Assembly (NCBI RefSeq): GCF_900091495.1
Contig: NZ_LT607413.1
Span: forward strand, 620,001 to 684,000
DNA length: 64,000 bases
Source: Micromonospora echinospora
Lineage (GTDB): Bacteria; Actinomycetota; Actinomycetes; Mycobacteriales; Micromonosporaceae
Direction: 5' to 3'
In this document: positions 18,094 to 26,035 of the stretch, piece by piece
Numbering within the stretch: position 1 is the stretch's first letter
How the letters are laid out: every line of letters starts with the position of its first letter
Made by a program: the position numbers and the translations under genes
Notes under the pieces: model-generated
Seen by the model: only the letters and a program-made list of their open reading frames with translations
What the model was told of the DNA's origin: nothing
Databases searched by the model: none

Positions 18094-18959
18094 GCGTGAT
18101 CCGGGCGGCGGGCGGGGTGGCGTGGCGTCCCGCCACCGGCGGCGGGATCGAGGTCTGCCTGGTGCACCGTCCCCGGTACGGGGACTGGTCGCTGCCGAAG
18201 GGCAAGCTGGAGCCCGGGGAACACCCGTTGCTCGCCGCACTTCGTGAGGTCGCCGAGGAGACCGACGTCCGGGGGGTGCCGCAGGCCCGCCTGCCGAGCG
18301 TCTCGTACCGCAGCGAGGGCCGGCCGAAGGTGGTCGACTACTGGTCGCTGCGGGCGGGCGCCGACGGGGGCTTCCAGGCGGACACCGAGGTCGACGAGGT
18401 GCGTTGGCTGCCGGTGGCGGCGGCGCTGGAACTGGTGAGCTACCCGCACGACGCGCAGGTGCTGCACGCGTTCGCGGCCCTGCCGCCGGTGACCGGAACC
18501 GTGGTGCTGGTCCGGCACGCGCGGGCCGGCACCCGGGGCACCTGGTCCGGCCCGGACACCGCCCGGCCGCTCGACGCCATCGGGTGGGCGCAGGCGCGGA
18601 CGCTCGCCCGGCTGGTGGCCGCGATCCGCCCGGTACGCCTCGTCTCCGCCGCGCCCCGTCGCTGCGTGCAGACCCTCGACCCGCTGGCCGAGTTGGTGGA
18701 CCTGCCGATCGAGGTGGACCGTGACTTCGACGAGCCGGAGGCGGGGCAGCAGCCGGTGGAGCGGGCACTCGCCGCCGCGGCCCGGTTGACCGCGCTGGCG
18801 TCTCCGGACGGGCCGGTCGTGGTGTGCAGCCAGGGCAAGGTGATCCCACCGGCCCTGGAACGGCTCACCGGCCGGTCGGACGACTTCACCACCGCGAAGG
18901 GTGGCGGCTGGCTGCTGGCGTTCACCGCCGACGGTCTACTCCCGCCCGACCGTCTCTGA
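18090..18959 (+). CDS. mutT1: MutT1-type Nudix hydrolase fused to a histidine phosphatase
   Basis: The 289-residue protein has a Nudix domain (1-135) with the box GKLEPGEHPLLAALREVAEETDV (shown here by its key residues G, E, REVAEE). A histidine phosphatase domain (145-289) starts with LVRHARAG. This fusion matches mycobacterial MutT1, which removes 8-oxo-dGTP and also hydrolyses diadenosine polyphosphates. It protects against oxidative mutagenesis. The GTG overlaps the CYTH-CHAD stop (GTGA). A paired terminator lies between it and convergent hupB. Confidence 0.92.
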   Translation: MSVIRAAGGVAWRPATGGGIEVCLVHRPRYGDWSLPKGKLEPGEHPLLAALREVAEETDVRGVPQARLPSVSYRSEGRPKVVDYWSLRAGADGGFQADTEVDEVRWLPVAAALELVSYPHDAQVLHAFAALPPVTGTVVLVRHARAGTRGTWSGPDTARPLDAIGWAQARTLARLVAAIRPVRLVSAAPRRCVQTLDPLAELVDLPIEVDRDFDEPEAGQQPVERALAAAARLTALASPDGPVVVCSQGKVIPPALERLTGRSDDFTTAKGGGWLLAFTADGLLPPDRL

Positions 18960-19049
18960 GCCCGGCCCCGCCCGGGCGTCCACCGGCCGGGGCCGGCGTC
19001 GCGACACCCGTCCGCCGCCCCGGCCCGTCAGCGGGCCGGGAACGACGAA

Positions 19050-19076
19050 GGGCGCCCACCTCGACGGTGGACGCCC
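19050..19076. terminator. bidirectional terminator between mutT1 and hupB
   Basis: An 11-bp stem (19050-19060 with 19066-19076, one mismatch) and a five-base loop, placed between convergent genes. A second, smaller hairpin (GGCCCG/CGGGCC) lies at 19022-19037. Confidence 0.7.
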
Positions 19077-19093
19077 CTCGGCCGGTGCGGGAT

Positions 19094-19840
19094 CTAGCGG
19101 GTGGCGGTCTTCTTCGCCGGAGCCTTACGGGCCGGCGACTTCTTCGCCGCCGTGCTCTTGGCCGCCGTGCTCTTGGCCGCCGTGGTGCCGGCCTTTTTCG
19201 CGGCGGCCGTCTTCGTGGCCGTGGTCGTCTTCTTCGCCGCCGTGGCCTTGGTGGTGGCGCTCTTCTTCGCCGGCGCGGCCTTCGCGCCGGCCGCCTTGGT
19301 GCCGGCGGCCTTGGTGGTCGCCTTCGTCGCGGCCTTGGTGGCCGTCGCCGGGGCGGCCTTGGCCGCGGCGGTGGCCTTCTTCGTACCGGTGGCCTTGGCG
19401 CCGGCCGCCTTCGCCGTGGTGGCCTTCGTTCCGGCCGCCTTGGCCGTGGTGGCCTTGGTGCCGGTGGCCTTGGCTCCGGTCGCCTTCGCCCCGGTCGCCT
19501 TGGCCGCCGCCGTGGTCTTCGCGGCGGTCGTGGTCTTCTTCGCGGCGGTCGTGGCCTTCGGCGCCTTGCCGCTGGCCACCATCTCCTTGAACCCGGCGCC
19601 CGGACGGAAGGTCGGCACGGATGTCTTCTTGACCTTCACCGCCTCTCCGGTACGAGGGTTGCGGGCTGTTCGGGCAGCGCGTACGCGCTTCTCGAACGCT
19701 CCGAAACCGGTGATGGACACCTTCTCGCCCTTCGCCACCGCCGCCTGGACCTCAGCGAGGACCGCGTCGAGCGCCGCAGTCGCCGACTTCCTGTCCCCCA
19801 GGCGAGCGGCGAGCGCCTCGATGAGCTCGGCCTTGTTCAC
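19094..19840 (-). CDS. hupB: HU family nucleoid protein with long Lys/Ala tail
   Basis: The 248-residue protein has a canonical HU domain (1-95: [36 protein letters not shown], the DNA-binding arm). A histone-H1-like tail of about 150 residues follows, built from K/A/T repeats such as [11 protein letters not shown] and AAKKTT. It compacts DNA and is expected to be abundant. GTG 19840 follows GGAGG by six bases; the longer frame from 19918 is rejected. A promoter reads TTGTGT, 17 bases, TACCGT. Its place beside leuD matches mycobacterial hupB. The tail repeats may expand or contract between strains. Confidence 0.95.
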   Translation of the reverse strand: MNKAELIEALAARLGDRKSATAALDAVLAEVQAAVAKGEKVSITGFGAFEKRVRAARTARNPRTGEAVKVKKTSVPTFRPGAGFKEMVASGKAPKATTAAKKTTTAAKTTAAAKATGAKATGAKATGTKATTAKAAGTKATTAKAAGAKATGTKKATAAAKAAPATATKAATKATTKAAGTKAAGAKAAPAKKSATTKATAAKKTTTATKTAAAKKAGTTAAKSTAAKSTAAKKSPARKAPAKKTATR

Positions 19841-19889
19841 GACTTCCTCCCGATTGTGCAACTGACTCGACGCGAGCCATTCTGCGCGC

Positions 19890-19918
19890 ACGGTATGCCC
19901 TCTGCTGCCTGGACACAA
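19890..19918 (-). promoter_or_regulatory. hupB promoter
   Basis: On the minus strand, -35 TTGTGT (19918-19913) and -10 TACCGT (19895-19890) are separated by 17 bases, about 50 bases before the GTG. It is a sigma-70-like promoter read by eye. Confidence 0.45.
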
Positions 19919-19954
19919 ACATTCGGTGGAAAAAAGCCCTTGTGTCGTAACGGA

Positions 19955-19987
19955 TTCGCCCCCGCCGGTGGAGGAGACGGGGGCGAA
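19955..19987 (-). terminator. leuCD terminator
   Basis: A 10-bp perfect stem (19955-19964 with 19978-19987) with a 13-base loop lies about 27 bases after the leuD stop. It separates leuCD from hupB. Confidence 0.65.
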
Positions 19988-20014
19988 AACCCAAGGCGCG
20001 GGTGGGCCTTCCGG

Positions 20015-20614
20015 CTAGCTCAGGACGGGCAGGAACGGCAGCCGACGCGCCTCGTAGGTGCTGATCTCCGCCTCCTGACGGAGGGTCAGTCCAATGTCGT
20101 CCAAGCCTTCCATGAGCCGCCAACGGCTGAAGTCGTCCATGGGGAAGGACCAGGTGTCCGCCCCGACCCGGACCTCCCGCGCGGCCAGGTCGACGGTGAC
20201 CGGGATGGTCGGGTCGGCGTCGAGTCGATCCCAGAGTTCTTCGACCGTCCTCAATTCCAGCTCGACCGGCAGTAGCCCCTCCTTCAAGGCGTTGCCACGG
20301 AAGATGTCACCGAAGCGAGGCGAGATCACCGCGCGGAAGCCCCAGTCCCGGAGCGCCCACACCGCGTGCTCCCGAGATGACCCGGTGCCGAACTCCGGGC
20401 CAGCGACGAGAATCGATGCTCCGGAATACGAGGAATCGTTCAGCACGAATCCCGGGTCCTCCCGCCAGGCGCTGAAGAGACCGTCGGCGAAACCGGTCCG
20501 GGTCACCCGCTTGAGGTACACCGCAGGAATGATCTGATCGGTGTCCACATTGGAGCGCCGCAATGGCACGGCGGTGCCGGTGTGTGTGGTGAACCTGTCC
20601 ATCGTCCCAGTCAT
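20015..20614 (-). CDS. leuD: 3-isopropylmalate dehydratase small subunit
   Basis: LeuD provides the swivelling domain of isopropylmalate isomerase in leucine synthesis and works with LeuC. The 199-residue protein has the conserved [32 protein letters not shown] (substrate-binding loop) and [16 protein letters not shown]. The start is placed at the ATG at 20614, four bases after the leuC stop; an ATG at 20602 also fits. It forms an operon with leuC and ends at a hairpin at 19955-19987. Confidence 0.96.
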   Translation of the reverse strand: MTGTMDRFTTHTGTAVPLRRSNVDTDQIIPAVYLKRVTRTGFADGLFSAWREDPGFVLNDSSYSGASILVAGPEFGTGSSREHAVWALRDWGFRAVISPRFGDIFRGNALKEGLLPVELELRTVEELWDRLDADPTIPVTVDLAAREVRVGADTWSFPMDDFSRWRLMEGLDDIGLTLRQEAEISTYEARRLPFLPVLS

Positions 20615-20618
20615 CCCT

Positions 20619-22064
20619 TCACAGATCGGCCGGCGCGGCCAGCCGGCCGACCACGGCGGTGGCGGCGGCGACCGGGGGCGACACCAGATGGGTACGCCCG
20701 CCCCGGCCCTGCCGGCCCTCGAAGTTGCGGTTGGAGGTGGAGGCGGACCGCTGCCCCGGCGAGAGGGTGTCCGGGTTCATGCCCAGGCACATGGAACAGC
20801 CGGCGAAGCGCCACTCCGCCCCGGCGTCGGTGAACACCTTGTCCAGTCCCTCCGCCTCGGCGGCCTGCCGGACCGCGGCGGAGCCGGGCACCACCAGCAT
20901 CCGCACCCCGTCGGCGACCCGCCGGTCCCGCAGCACGTCGGCCGCCGCCCGGAGGTCCTCCAGCCGGCCGTTGGTGCAGGAGCCGACGAAGACCACGTCC
21001 ACGGCGAGGTCGCGCAGCGGCGTACCGGGGCGCAGGTCCATGTACTCCAGCGCGCGACGCGCGGCGGTCCGTTCGGCCTCGTGGTCGAACTCGTCCGGGT
21101 CGGGCACCCGCTCGGCCAGGGGCGCGCCCTGGCCCGGGTTGGTGCCCCAGGTGACGAAGGGCGTCACCCGGGAGGCGTCCAGGGTCACCTCGGCGTCGAA
21201 GACGGCCCCCTCGTCGGTGGGGAGCGTCCGCCAGTACGCCACCGCGGCGTCCCAGTCGGCTCCCTGCGGCGCGTTCGGCCGACCCGCCAGGTAGGCGAAG
21301 GTCGTCTCGTCCGGGGCGATCATGCCGGCCTTCGCGCCCCACTCGATGGACATGTTGGCGATGGTCATCCGTCCCTCCATGGACAGCGACCGGATCGCCT
21401 CCCCCCGGTACTCCACGATGTGGCCGCGACCGCCGCCGGTGCCGACCTGCGTGATCAGCGCGAGAACCAGGTCCTTGGCGGTCACCCCGGGGCCGAGCTG
21501 GCCGGTGACGTTCACCGCCATGGTCCTCGGACGGGCCTGCGGCAGCGTCTGGGTGGCCAGGACGTGTTCGACCTCACTGGTGCCGATGCCGAAGGCGAGC
21601 GCCCCGAACGCGCCGTGGGTGGCGGTGTGCGAGTCGCCACAGACGATGGTCATGCCGGGCTGGGTCAGGCCGAGCTGGGGACCGATGACGTGCACGATGC
21701 CCTGGTTCTCGTCACCCAGCGGGTGCAGCCGGACGCCGAACTCGGCGCAGTTGCGGCGCAACGTCTCGATCTGGGTGCGGGAGGTCGGGTCGGCGATCGT
21801 GAGCAGGTCGCCCCGACGCTGGCGGAACGCCGGGTCGGCGTACCCGGTCGGGGTGTTGTGGTCCTCGGTCGCGATGGTCAGATCGGTACGCCGCACGGGG
21901 CGACCGGCCAGACGGAGGCCGTCGAACGCCTGTGGGCTGGTGACCTCGTGCAGCAGGTGCAGGTCGATGTAGAGCAGGTCGGGCTCGCCCTCGGCGGATC
22001 GCACGACGTGCGCGTCCCAGACCTTCTCGGCCAAGGTCTTTGGCTTCGGAGTGACTCCCACCAT
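20619..22064 (-). CDS. leuC: 3-isopropylmalate dehydratase large subunit
   Basis: The 481-residue aconitase-family subunit isomerises 2-isopropylmalate to 3-isopropylmalate with a [4Fe-4S] cluster. Cluster cysteines are in VGSCTNGR and in the [10 protein letters not shown] segment, and [14 protein letters not shown] is also conserved. The ATG at 22064 lies six bases after TAGGAT on the minus strand, indicating a leaderless mRNA. It is divergent from ndgR, with only 37 bases between the two start codons. NdgR therefore very probably controls it, as in Streptomyces. Confidence 0.96.
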   Translation of the reverse strand: MVGVTPKPKTLAEKVWDAHVVRSAEGEPDLLYIDLHLLHEVTSPQAFDGLRLAGRPVRRTDLTIATEDHNTPTGYADPAFRQRRGDLLTIADPTSRTQIETLRRNCAEFGVRLHPLGDENQGIVHVIGPQLGLTQPGMTIVCGDSHTATHGAFGALAFGIGTSEVEHVLATQTLPQARPRTMAVNVTGQLGPGVTAKDLVLALITQVGTGGGRGHIVEYRGEAIRSLSMEGRMTIANMSIEWGAKAGMIAPDETTFAYLAGRPNAPQGADWDAAVAYWRTLPTDEGAVFDAEVTLDASRVTPFVTWGTNPGQGAPLAERVPDPDEFDHEAERTAARRALEYMDLRPGTPLRDLAVDVVFVGSCTNGRLEDLRAAADVLRDRRVADGVRMLVVPGSAAVRQAAEAEGLDKVFTDAGAEWRFAGCSMCLGMNPDTLSPGQRSASTSNRNFEGRQGRGGRTHLVSPPVAAATAVVGRLAAPADL

Positions 22065-22101
22065 CTGGACATCCTAAATTCTGGGAGGTAAGTTTCGGCT
22101 T
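22065..22101. promoter_or_regulatory. overlapping divergent leaderless promoters of leuCD and ndgR
   Basis: On the minus strand TAGGAT (22076-22071) stands six bases before the leuC ATG. On the plus strand TAAGTT (22089-22094) stands seven bases before the GTG of ndgR. Each -35 region must lie inside the other gene's promoter or coding start, so NdgR bound here would affect both. Confidence 0.6.
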
Positions 22102-22800
22102 GTGGGACACAGTATGAGCGGTGTCGGCGTTCTCGACAAGGCGGTGGTCATCCTGGCCGCCTGTGTCGACGGCGCCAGCCTGGCCGAACTCGTTGAGCGC
22201 ACCAAGCTGCCGAGGGCCACGGCCCATCGGCTGGCGCAGGCGCTGGAAATCCACCGGATGCTCGTCCGGGACACACAGGGGCGGTGGCGGCCCGGCCCAC
22301 GCCTCGGTGAGCTGGCCAACGCCGCGCCGGACGTCCTGCTGACCGCGGCCGAGCCACTGCTGGCCGCCCTGCGGGATGCCACGGGCGAAAGCGCCCAGCT
22401 CTACCTACGCCGAGCCGACGAACGGGTCTGCGTGGCCGCCGCCGAGCGGGCCAGCGGCCTGCGGGACACCGTGCCGGTCGGCTCGGTCCTGCCGATGACG
22501 GCGGGCTCGGCGGCCCAGATCCTGCTCGCCTGGGAACCGCCGGAGGCGGTGATGCCGCTCCTGCCCCGGTCGAAGTTCACCGGCCGCACCCTCGCCGAGG
22601 TACGCCGCCGTGGCTGGGCGCAGAGCGTCGCCGAACGGGAGGCCGGTGTGGCGAGCGTCTCGGCCCCGATCCGCGACCGCACCGGCCGGGTGATCGCCGC
22701 GATCAGCATCTCCGGCCCGATCGAACGCCTCGGCCGCCGCCCCGGCGAACGTCACGCCATGGCCGTCGTCCGGGCCGGCCAGCGCCTCTCCGGCCTCTGA
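22102..22800 (+). CDS. ndgR: IclR-family regulator NdgR
   Basis: The 232-residue protein has an N-terminal winged helix (GVGVLDKAVVILAAC to RATAHRLAQALEIHRM). An IclR effector domain follows (GESAQLYLRRADERVCVAAAERASGLRDTVPVG and WAQSVAEREAGVASVSAP). It closely resembles Streptomyces NdgR/AreB, which controls leuCD and other amino acid genes. GTG 22102 is chosen because TAAGTT precedes it by seven bases; ATG 22114 is the alternative. A long hairpin terminator follows at 22840-22887. Confidence 0.93.
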   Translation: MGHSMSGVGVLDKAVVILAACVDGASLAELVERTKLPRATAHRLAQALEIHRMLVRDTQGRWRPGPRLGELANAAPDVLLTAAEPLLAALRDATGESAQLYLRRADERVCVAAAERASGLRDTVPVGSVLPMTAGSAAQILLAWEPPEAVMPLLPRSKFTGRTLAEVRRRGWAQSVAEREAGVASVSAPIRDRTGRVIAAISISGPIERLGRRPGERHAMAVVRAGQRLSGL

Positions 22801-22839
22801 CCCACCCGGCGCCCGCGCGGCCCGCTCCGCTCGCGCACG

Positions 22840-22887
22840 CGGTCGTGGAGGTGACGGTGGAGATCGACACCGTCACCTCCACGACCG
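22840..22887 (+). terminator. ndgR terminator, 20-bp perfect stem
   Basis: A perfect 20-bp stem (22840-22859 with 22868-22887) around an eight-base loop, 40 bases after the ndgR stop. It is one of the longest hairpins in the window and has no U-tract. Confidence 0.75.
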
Positions 22888-22926
22888 GCGGAGGAGGAGT
22901 CGGCGCGGAAGGGCCCGAACGGAAAC

Positions 22927-22957
22927 GGCCCGTCCCCCGGAGTGGGAGACGGGCCGA
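22927..22957 (-). terminator. terminator of tRNA-Glu (copy 1)
   Basis: On the minus strand the stem GGCCCGTC/GACGGGCC directly follows the tRNA, and GTTTCC comes after it. This gives a short U-run, so it is a plausible intrinsic terminator. Confidence 0.6.
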
Positions 22958-22959
22958 CA

Positions 22960-23035
22960 TGGTAGCCCCGACCGGATTCGAACCGGCGCTACCGCCTTGA
23001 GAGGGCGGCGTCCTGGGCCGCTAGACGACGGGGCC
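22960..23035 (-). tRNA. tRNA-Glu(CTC), copy with encoded CCA
   Basis: The minus strand folds into a complete cloverleaf. The anticodon arm is CCGCC-CTCTCAA-GGCGG, giving anticodon CTC for GAG codons. The T-loop is TTCGAAT, the acceptor arm is GC-rich, and the 3' end reads ACCA, so CCA is encoded. A tRNA with the same mature body lies 229 bases upstream. TTAGACT on the minus strand about 50 bases before the tRNA is a likely -10 element. Confidence 0.95.
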
Positions 23036-23188
23036 AAGACTTTTCCTGCTTCACCACCCTGCCGGGCGGTGCCGCCGTAGTCTAACCATGTCCCCCGGGT
23101 CGAGTGTCGACCGGGTGGGACCGGGTAGACCCGGCAGAAGCGAAACAGCCCGCCCCGCTGAATGACACGGGACGGACCGGTGACGCTG

Positions 23189-23261
23189 TAGCCCCGACCG
23201 GATTCGAACCGGCGCTACCGCCTTGAGAGGGCGGCGTCCTGGGCCGCTAGACGACGGGGCC
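23189..23261 (-). tRNA. tRNA-Glu(CTC), second copy without CCA
   Basis: The cloverleaf is identical in sequence to the other copy through the discriminator base. Here the 3' flank reads CAG instead of CCA, so the tail must be added by the nucleotidyltransferase. The 5' flanks of the two copies are also related (CGCCCG, AGGGTGG, GCAGGA-AAG), so promoter and tRNA were duplicated together. TTAGAGT stands in place of the -10 element. Confidence 0.95.
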
Positions 23262-23399
23262 AGAACTTCTCCTGCACCGCCACCCTCGCGGGCGGCGATG
23301 CTGCACTCTAACAGAGATCGAACTCCCGTCTCCGTGTGGAGGCGGGAGGCGAACTCCGCCAGAATCCAGCGTCCGAGGCTCTCTCGAACCTCGGTTGCG

Positions 23400-23471
23400 C
23401 TGGGGTACCAGGACTCGAACCTAGACTAACTGAACCAGAATCAGTCGGGCTGCCAATTACCCCATACCCCA
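23400..23471 (-). tRNA. tRNA-Gln(CTG)
   Basis: The minus strand has acceptor TGGGGTA/TACCCCA and anticodon loop TTCTGGT with anticodon CTG (CAG codons). The D-arm contains GTAATTGGCAG and the T-loop is TTCGAGT. CCA is not encoded. It lies upstream of the two tRNA-Glu genes, the same tRNA pair found near gltX in mycobacteria. Confidence 0.93.
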
Positions 23472-23600
23472 TTGGTGCCCTGCGGCACCGGATCGGCACC
23501 TTCCGGCACCGGGGAGAAACTTTACTCCACCGGTGCCGACAGGCCAAATCGGGTTACCGAAACCGCCCTTGAGCTGCGATTTCACCCGCCGCACCGGCGG

Positions 23601-24401
23601 TCAGAGCGAGACCACCGGGTTCGAGAGTTCCCCGATCCCGTCGATACGTACCGTGACGGTATCCCCGTCCAGGAGCGGACTAACCCCGGCCGGGGTGCCG
23701 GTCAGGACGACGTCCCCGGGCAACAGCGTCATCACGTGCGAGACGTACGACACCAGGGACGGCACGTCGAAGACCATGTCCTTGGTCCGGCCCAGCTGAC
23801 GGACCTCCATCTCCTCCGGATCGCGACCGACCTCACAGCGGATCTCCAGGTCACCGACGTCCAGTCCGGTGGTGATCCAGGGCCCGAGCGGACAGAACGA
23901 GTCGAAGCCCTTCGCCCTGGTCCACTGCCCGTCGTTGCGTTGCAGGTCCCGCGCGGTCACGTCGTTGGCGCAGGTGTAGCCGAAGATGGCCCGCTCGGCG
24001 GCGGCCCGGTCGGCCCGCCGGGCGCCGGGCGGCCCGATCACCACGGCCAGCTCCGCCTCGTGCTCGACCTGCGTGGAGAAGATCGGCAGCCGGATCGCGT
24101 CCCGCGGCCCGATGACGCTGGTGGAGGGTTTGAGGAAGAGCAACGGCTCCTTCGGCACCTCGCTGCCGTGCTCGGCGGCGTGCTCGGCGTAGTTGCGGCC
24201 GACGCAGACCACCTTGCTGGGCAGGATCGGCGAGAGCAGGCGGACGTCCGACAGGGCCCACCGGGCCCCGCTGAACTGGATCTGCCCGAACGGGTGCCCC
24301 TCGATCTCGGCGATGGTGAGACCCTGCGGCCCCGCCCCCGGCTCCCCCTCGACGGCTCCGAACGACATTCCCTTGGCATGAGCGAAACGAGCGATACGCA
24401 C
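23601..24401 (-). CDS. fumarylacetoacetate hydrolase family protein
   Basis: A 266-residue metalloenzyme of the FAH superfamily. It has the KVVCVGRNYAEHAAEHG entry motif, the metal ligands around EHEAELAVVIG, the ANDVTARDLQ motif and GDVVLTGTPAGV. Members hydrolyse or decarboxylate acylpyruvates and related keto acids; the substrate here is unknown. The start is a GTG six bases after TAGATT on the minus strand, so it is leaderless. In mycobacteria the homologue is followed by gltX; here tRNA genes follow and gltX is absent. Confidence 0.9.
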   Translation of the reverse strand: MRIARFAHAKGMSFGAVEGEPGAGPQGLTIAEIEGHPFGQIQFSGARWALSDVRLLSPILPSKVVCVGRNYAEHAAEHGSEVPKEPLLFLKPSTSVIGPRDAIRLPIFSTQVEHEAELAVVIGPPGARRADRAAAERAIFGYTCANDVTARDLQRNDGQWTRAKGFDSFCPLGPWITTGLDVGDLEIRCEVGRDPEEMEVRQLGRTKDMVFDVPSLVSYVSHVMTLLPGDVVLTGTPAGVSPLLDGDTVTVRIDGIGELSNPVVSL

Positions 24402-24407
24402 GCAGCC

Positions 24408-24413
24408 AATCTA
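24408..24413 (-). promoter_or_regulatory. -10 element of a leaderless promoter (FAH-family gene)
   Basis: TAGATT on the minus strand, six bases before the GTG at 24401. There is no ribosome binding site. Confidence 0.55.
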
Positions 24414-24554
24414 GCCCCGCCGCCCAGGCCACGGGCACCCCGCCACCGGCCGGCGCAGCGTACCGGCGCCGCTGGTCGGGCGGGCCGGGTTCGGCACTTT
24501 CCATCCGAGCGGTACGGCCGTCCCCCTAGCGTCGGCCCCGGGAGGTGCGTTCGT

Positions 24555-26000
24555 ATGCCTGCATCGACACGACCCCACCGGACCCTCGCGGTGCTCGTCC
24601 ACTGCCTCGGTGTCCTCACCGCGCTGCCGGCGCTGCCGACACCCGATCCGCCACGTGCGGCGCTGACCCCGGTGGTCGCACCCGCGTCACCACCGGCCGT
24701 GGTCACACCCACGTCACCACCGGCCCCGGTGGTCGCCTCCGCGTCACCACCGGCCCGCACGGCGCTCGCGGAGCCGGCCCGGCCGGCCGCTGCGGCCACC
24801 GCCGGTCCGGGCACCCGGGCCACGCCGGGCGCAGGCTCCACACCGGGCGCCGGGAGCCCGTCGACGCACCACGGAGCGGACCGGGGGGCGCCACCGGCGG
24901 TCCGGGTCCGGGTCGCCCCCGCCGGCACGCCGGCGCCGGCCTACCGGATCGAGGTACGCAACAACGGCAACGCCCCGGTCGCCACCACGGTCCGCCAGGA
25001 ACTGCCGCCCGGCTCGTCGGCGACCACGGTCAGCGCCGGGGGGCGGACGACCCGGTCCGCCGGCCGGGCCGACTCGGCCGAGGTCACCTGGCGGCTCACC
25101 CTGCCGGCCCGGAGCACCACGACCCTGAACACCGCGCTGACCGCCGCCGTGGATCGGCCGTTGACCGCGCCGGCCTGCGCCTTCGACGGTTCCGGCAACC
25201 GGCCGTACGACTGCGCGACGGCGACCTGGCAACAGGCCGTCAAGCCCGGGGCCGACGCCGAGCCGCCGCCGCTCTGGCAACGCCCCACCACCGTCCTGGC
25301 GGCAGGCGCGCTGCTGCTGGCGGCGTTGGCCGCCACCGGCTGGTGGCTGCTGCGCCGACGCCGCCGGATGCCCGACGCGACGACCGGACGTTTCGGCACC
25401 GATCCCGACCGCACCGGCCGCCCGGACAGCCGGGGCACGGTGTACCCGCGCCCGGCGGTGCCGTCGCCCGCGTACCGCCGCCGCCGGCCGCCGGTCTGGC
25501 TGGTGGTCGGGATGGCCCTGGCGATCCTGGCGGGGGTGGTCGGCGCGGCGGCCTGGACCGCGACCACGCGGGTCGCCGCGATCGACACCGGCGCGCAGCC
25601 CACCAGCGGCGCGTGGACCGGACAGGGACACGCCGGCCCGCTCGGGGTGCCCCTGCGGGAAGCGGCGTTCGAGTTCACCGTCTACGGAATGGCCTGCGAC
25701 CCGGCGACGGCCCGGCGCCGCTGCCAGGCGACGGTCGGGGTGCGCAACCTCACCCCGCAGCAGCAGGTCTGGCATGGGGAACTCCAGCGCGCCTACCTGC
25801 CGGACGGCCGGTGGGTCACCGCCGACGAGCCGGCCACCCGGGCGGCCAACCAGGGGCGGGACGTCTTCGCCGAGCCCGTGGCGGCCGACCAGCGGATGCT
25901 GGTGCCGTTGGTCTTCACCGTCGGTGGACCGGAGCCGCCGAACCAGGTGGAACTGCGTAGCGGGGTGTTCTCCGCCGGGGTGCGGGTGGACGTGCCCTGA
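24555..26000 (+). CDS. secreted/membrane protein of unknown function with a DUF4352-like C-terminus
   Basis: The ATG at 24555 follows GGAGG by nine bases. The 481-residue product starts with a signal-like segment (residues 10-28). A Pro/Ala/Thr-rich stretch follows, then a beta-rich domain resembling DUF11/CARDB (about 115-220), a membrane helix (245-262) with a basic stop, and a second helix near 320. The C-terminal domain (about 350-481) has paired cysteines (MACDP and RCQATVGVRNLTP) and resembles the DUF4352 fold. Topology suggests surface-exposed domains. DNA coding for the Pro-rich part contains three tandem copies of a 27-30 base unit. Confidence 0.75.
   Translation: MPASTRPHRTLAVLVHCLGVLTALPALPTPDPPRAALTPVVAPASPPAVVTPTSPPAPVVASASPPARTALAEPARPAAAATAGPGTRATPGAGSTPGAGSPSTHHGADRGAPPAVRVRVAPAGTPAPAYRIEVRNNGNAPVATTVRQELPPGSSATTVSAGGRTTRSAGRADSAEVTWRLTLPARSTTTLNTALTAAVDRPLTAPACAFDGSGNRPYDCATATWQQAVKPGADAEPPPLWQRPTTVLAAGALLLAALAATGWWLLRRRRRMPDATTGRFGTDPDRTGRPDSRGTVYPRPAVPSPAYRRRRPPVWLVVGMALAILAGVVGAAAWTATTRVAAIDTGAQPTSGAWTGQGHAGPLGVPLREAAFEFTVYGMACDPATARRRCQATVGVRNLTPQQQVWHGELQRAYLPDGRWVTADEPATRAANQGRDVFAEPVAADQRMLVPLVFTVGGPEPPNQVELRSGVFSAGVRVDVP
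24671..24755 (+). repeat. three tandem 27-30 base units within a coding region
   Basis: Each unit has the pattern GTGGTCxCxxCCxCGTCACCACCGGCC with few differences. They encode repeated VVxxxSPPA peptides in the Pro-rich linker of the surface protein. Confidence 0.7.
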
Positions 26001-26022
26001 CCGCGACGCGGGGCGGCGGTCG

Positions 26023-26028
26023 TACCCT
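26023..26028 (+). promoter_or_regulatory. -10 element of a leaderless promoter
   Basis: TACCCT, seven bases before the GTG at 26036 of the DNA glycosylase-family gene. Confidence 0.5.
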
Positions 26029-26035
26029 GGGATCC

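Noticed and set aside
19101..19865. Plus-strand frame of FFAAV-type hydrophobic repeats opposite hupB
   Set aside because: It is the antisense reading of the Lys/Ala tail codons and has no gene features of its own.
23472..24554. Upstream extension of the surface protein frame
   Set aside because: It lies antisense to the FAH-family gene; a good ribosome site and a signal-like segment begin at 24555.
24671..24755. CRISPR-like tandem repeats
   Set aside because: Three degenerate units with no spacers, in frame in a Pro-rich linker; no cas genes in the window.
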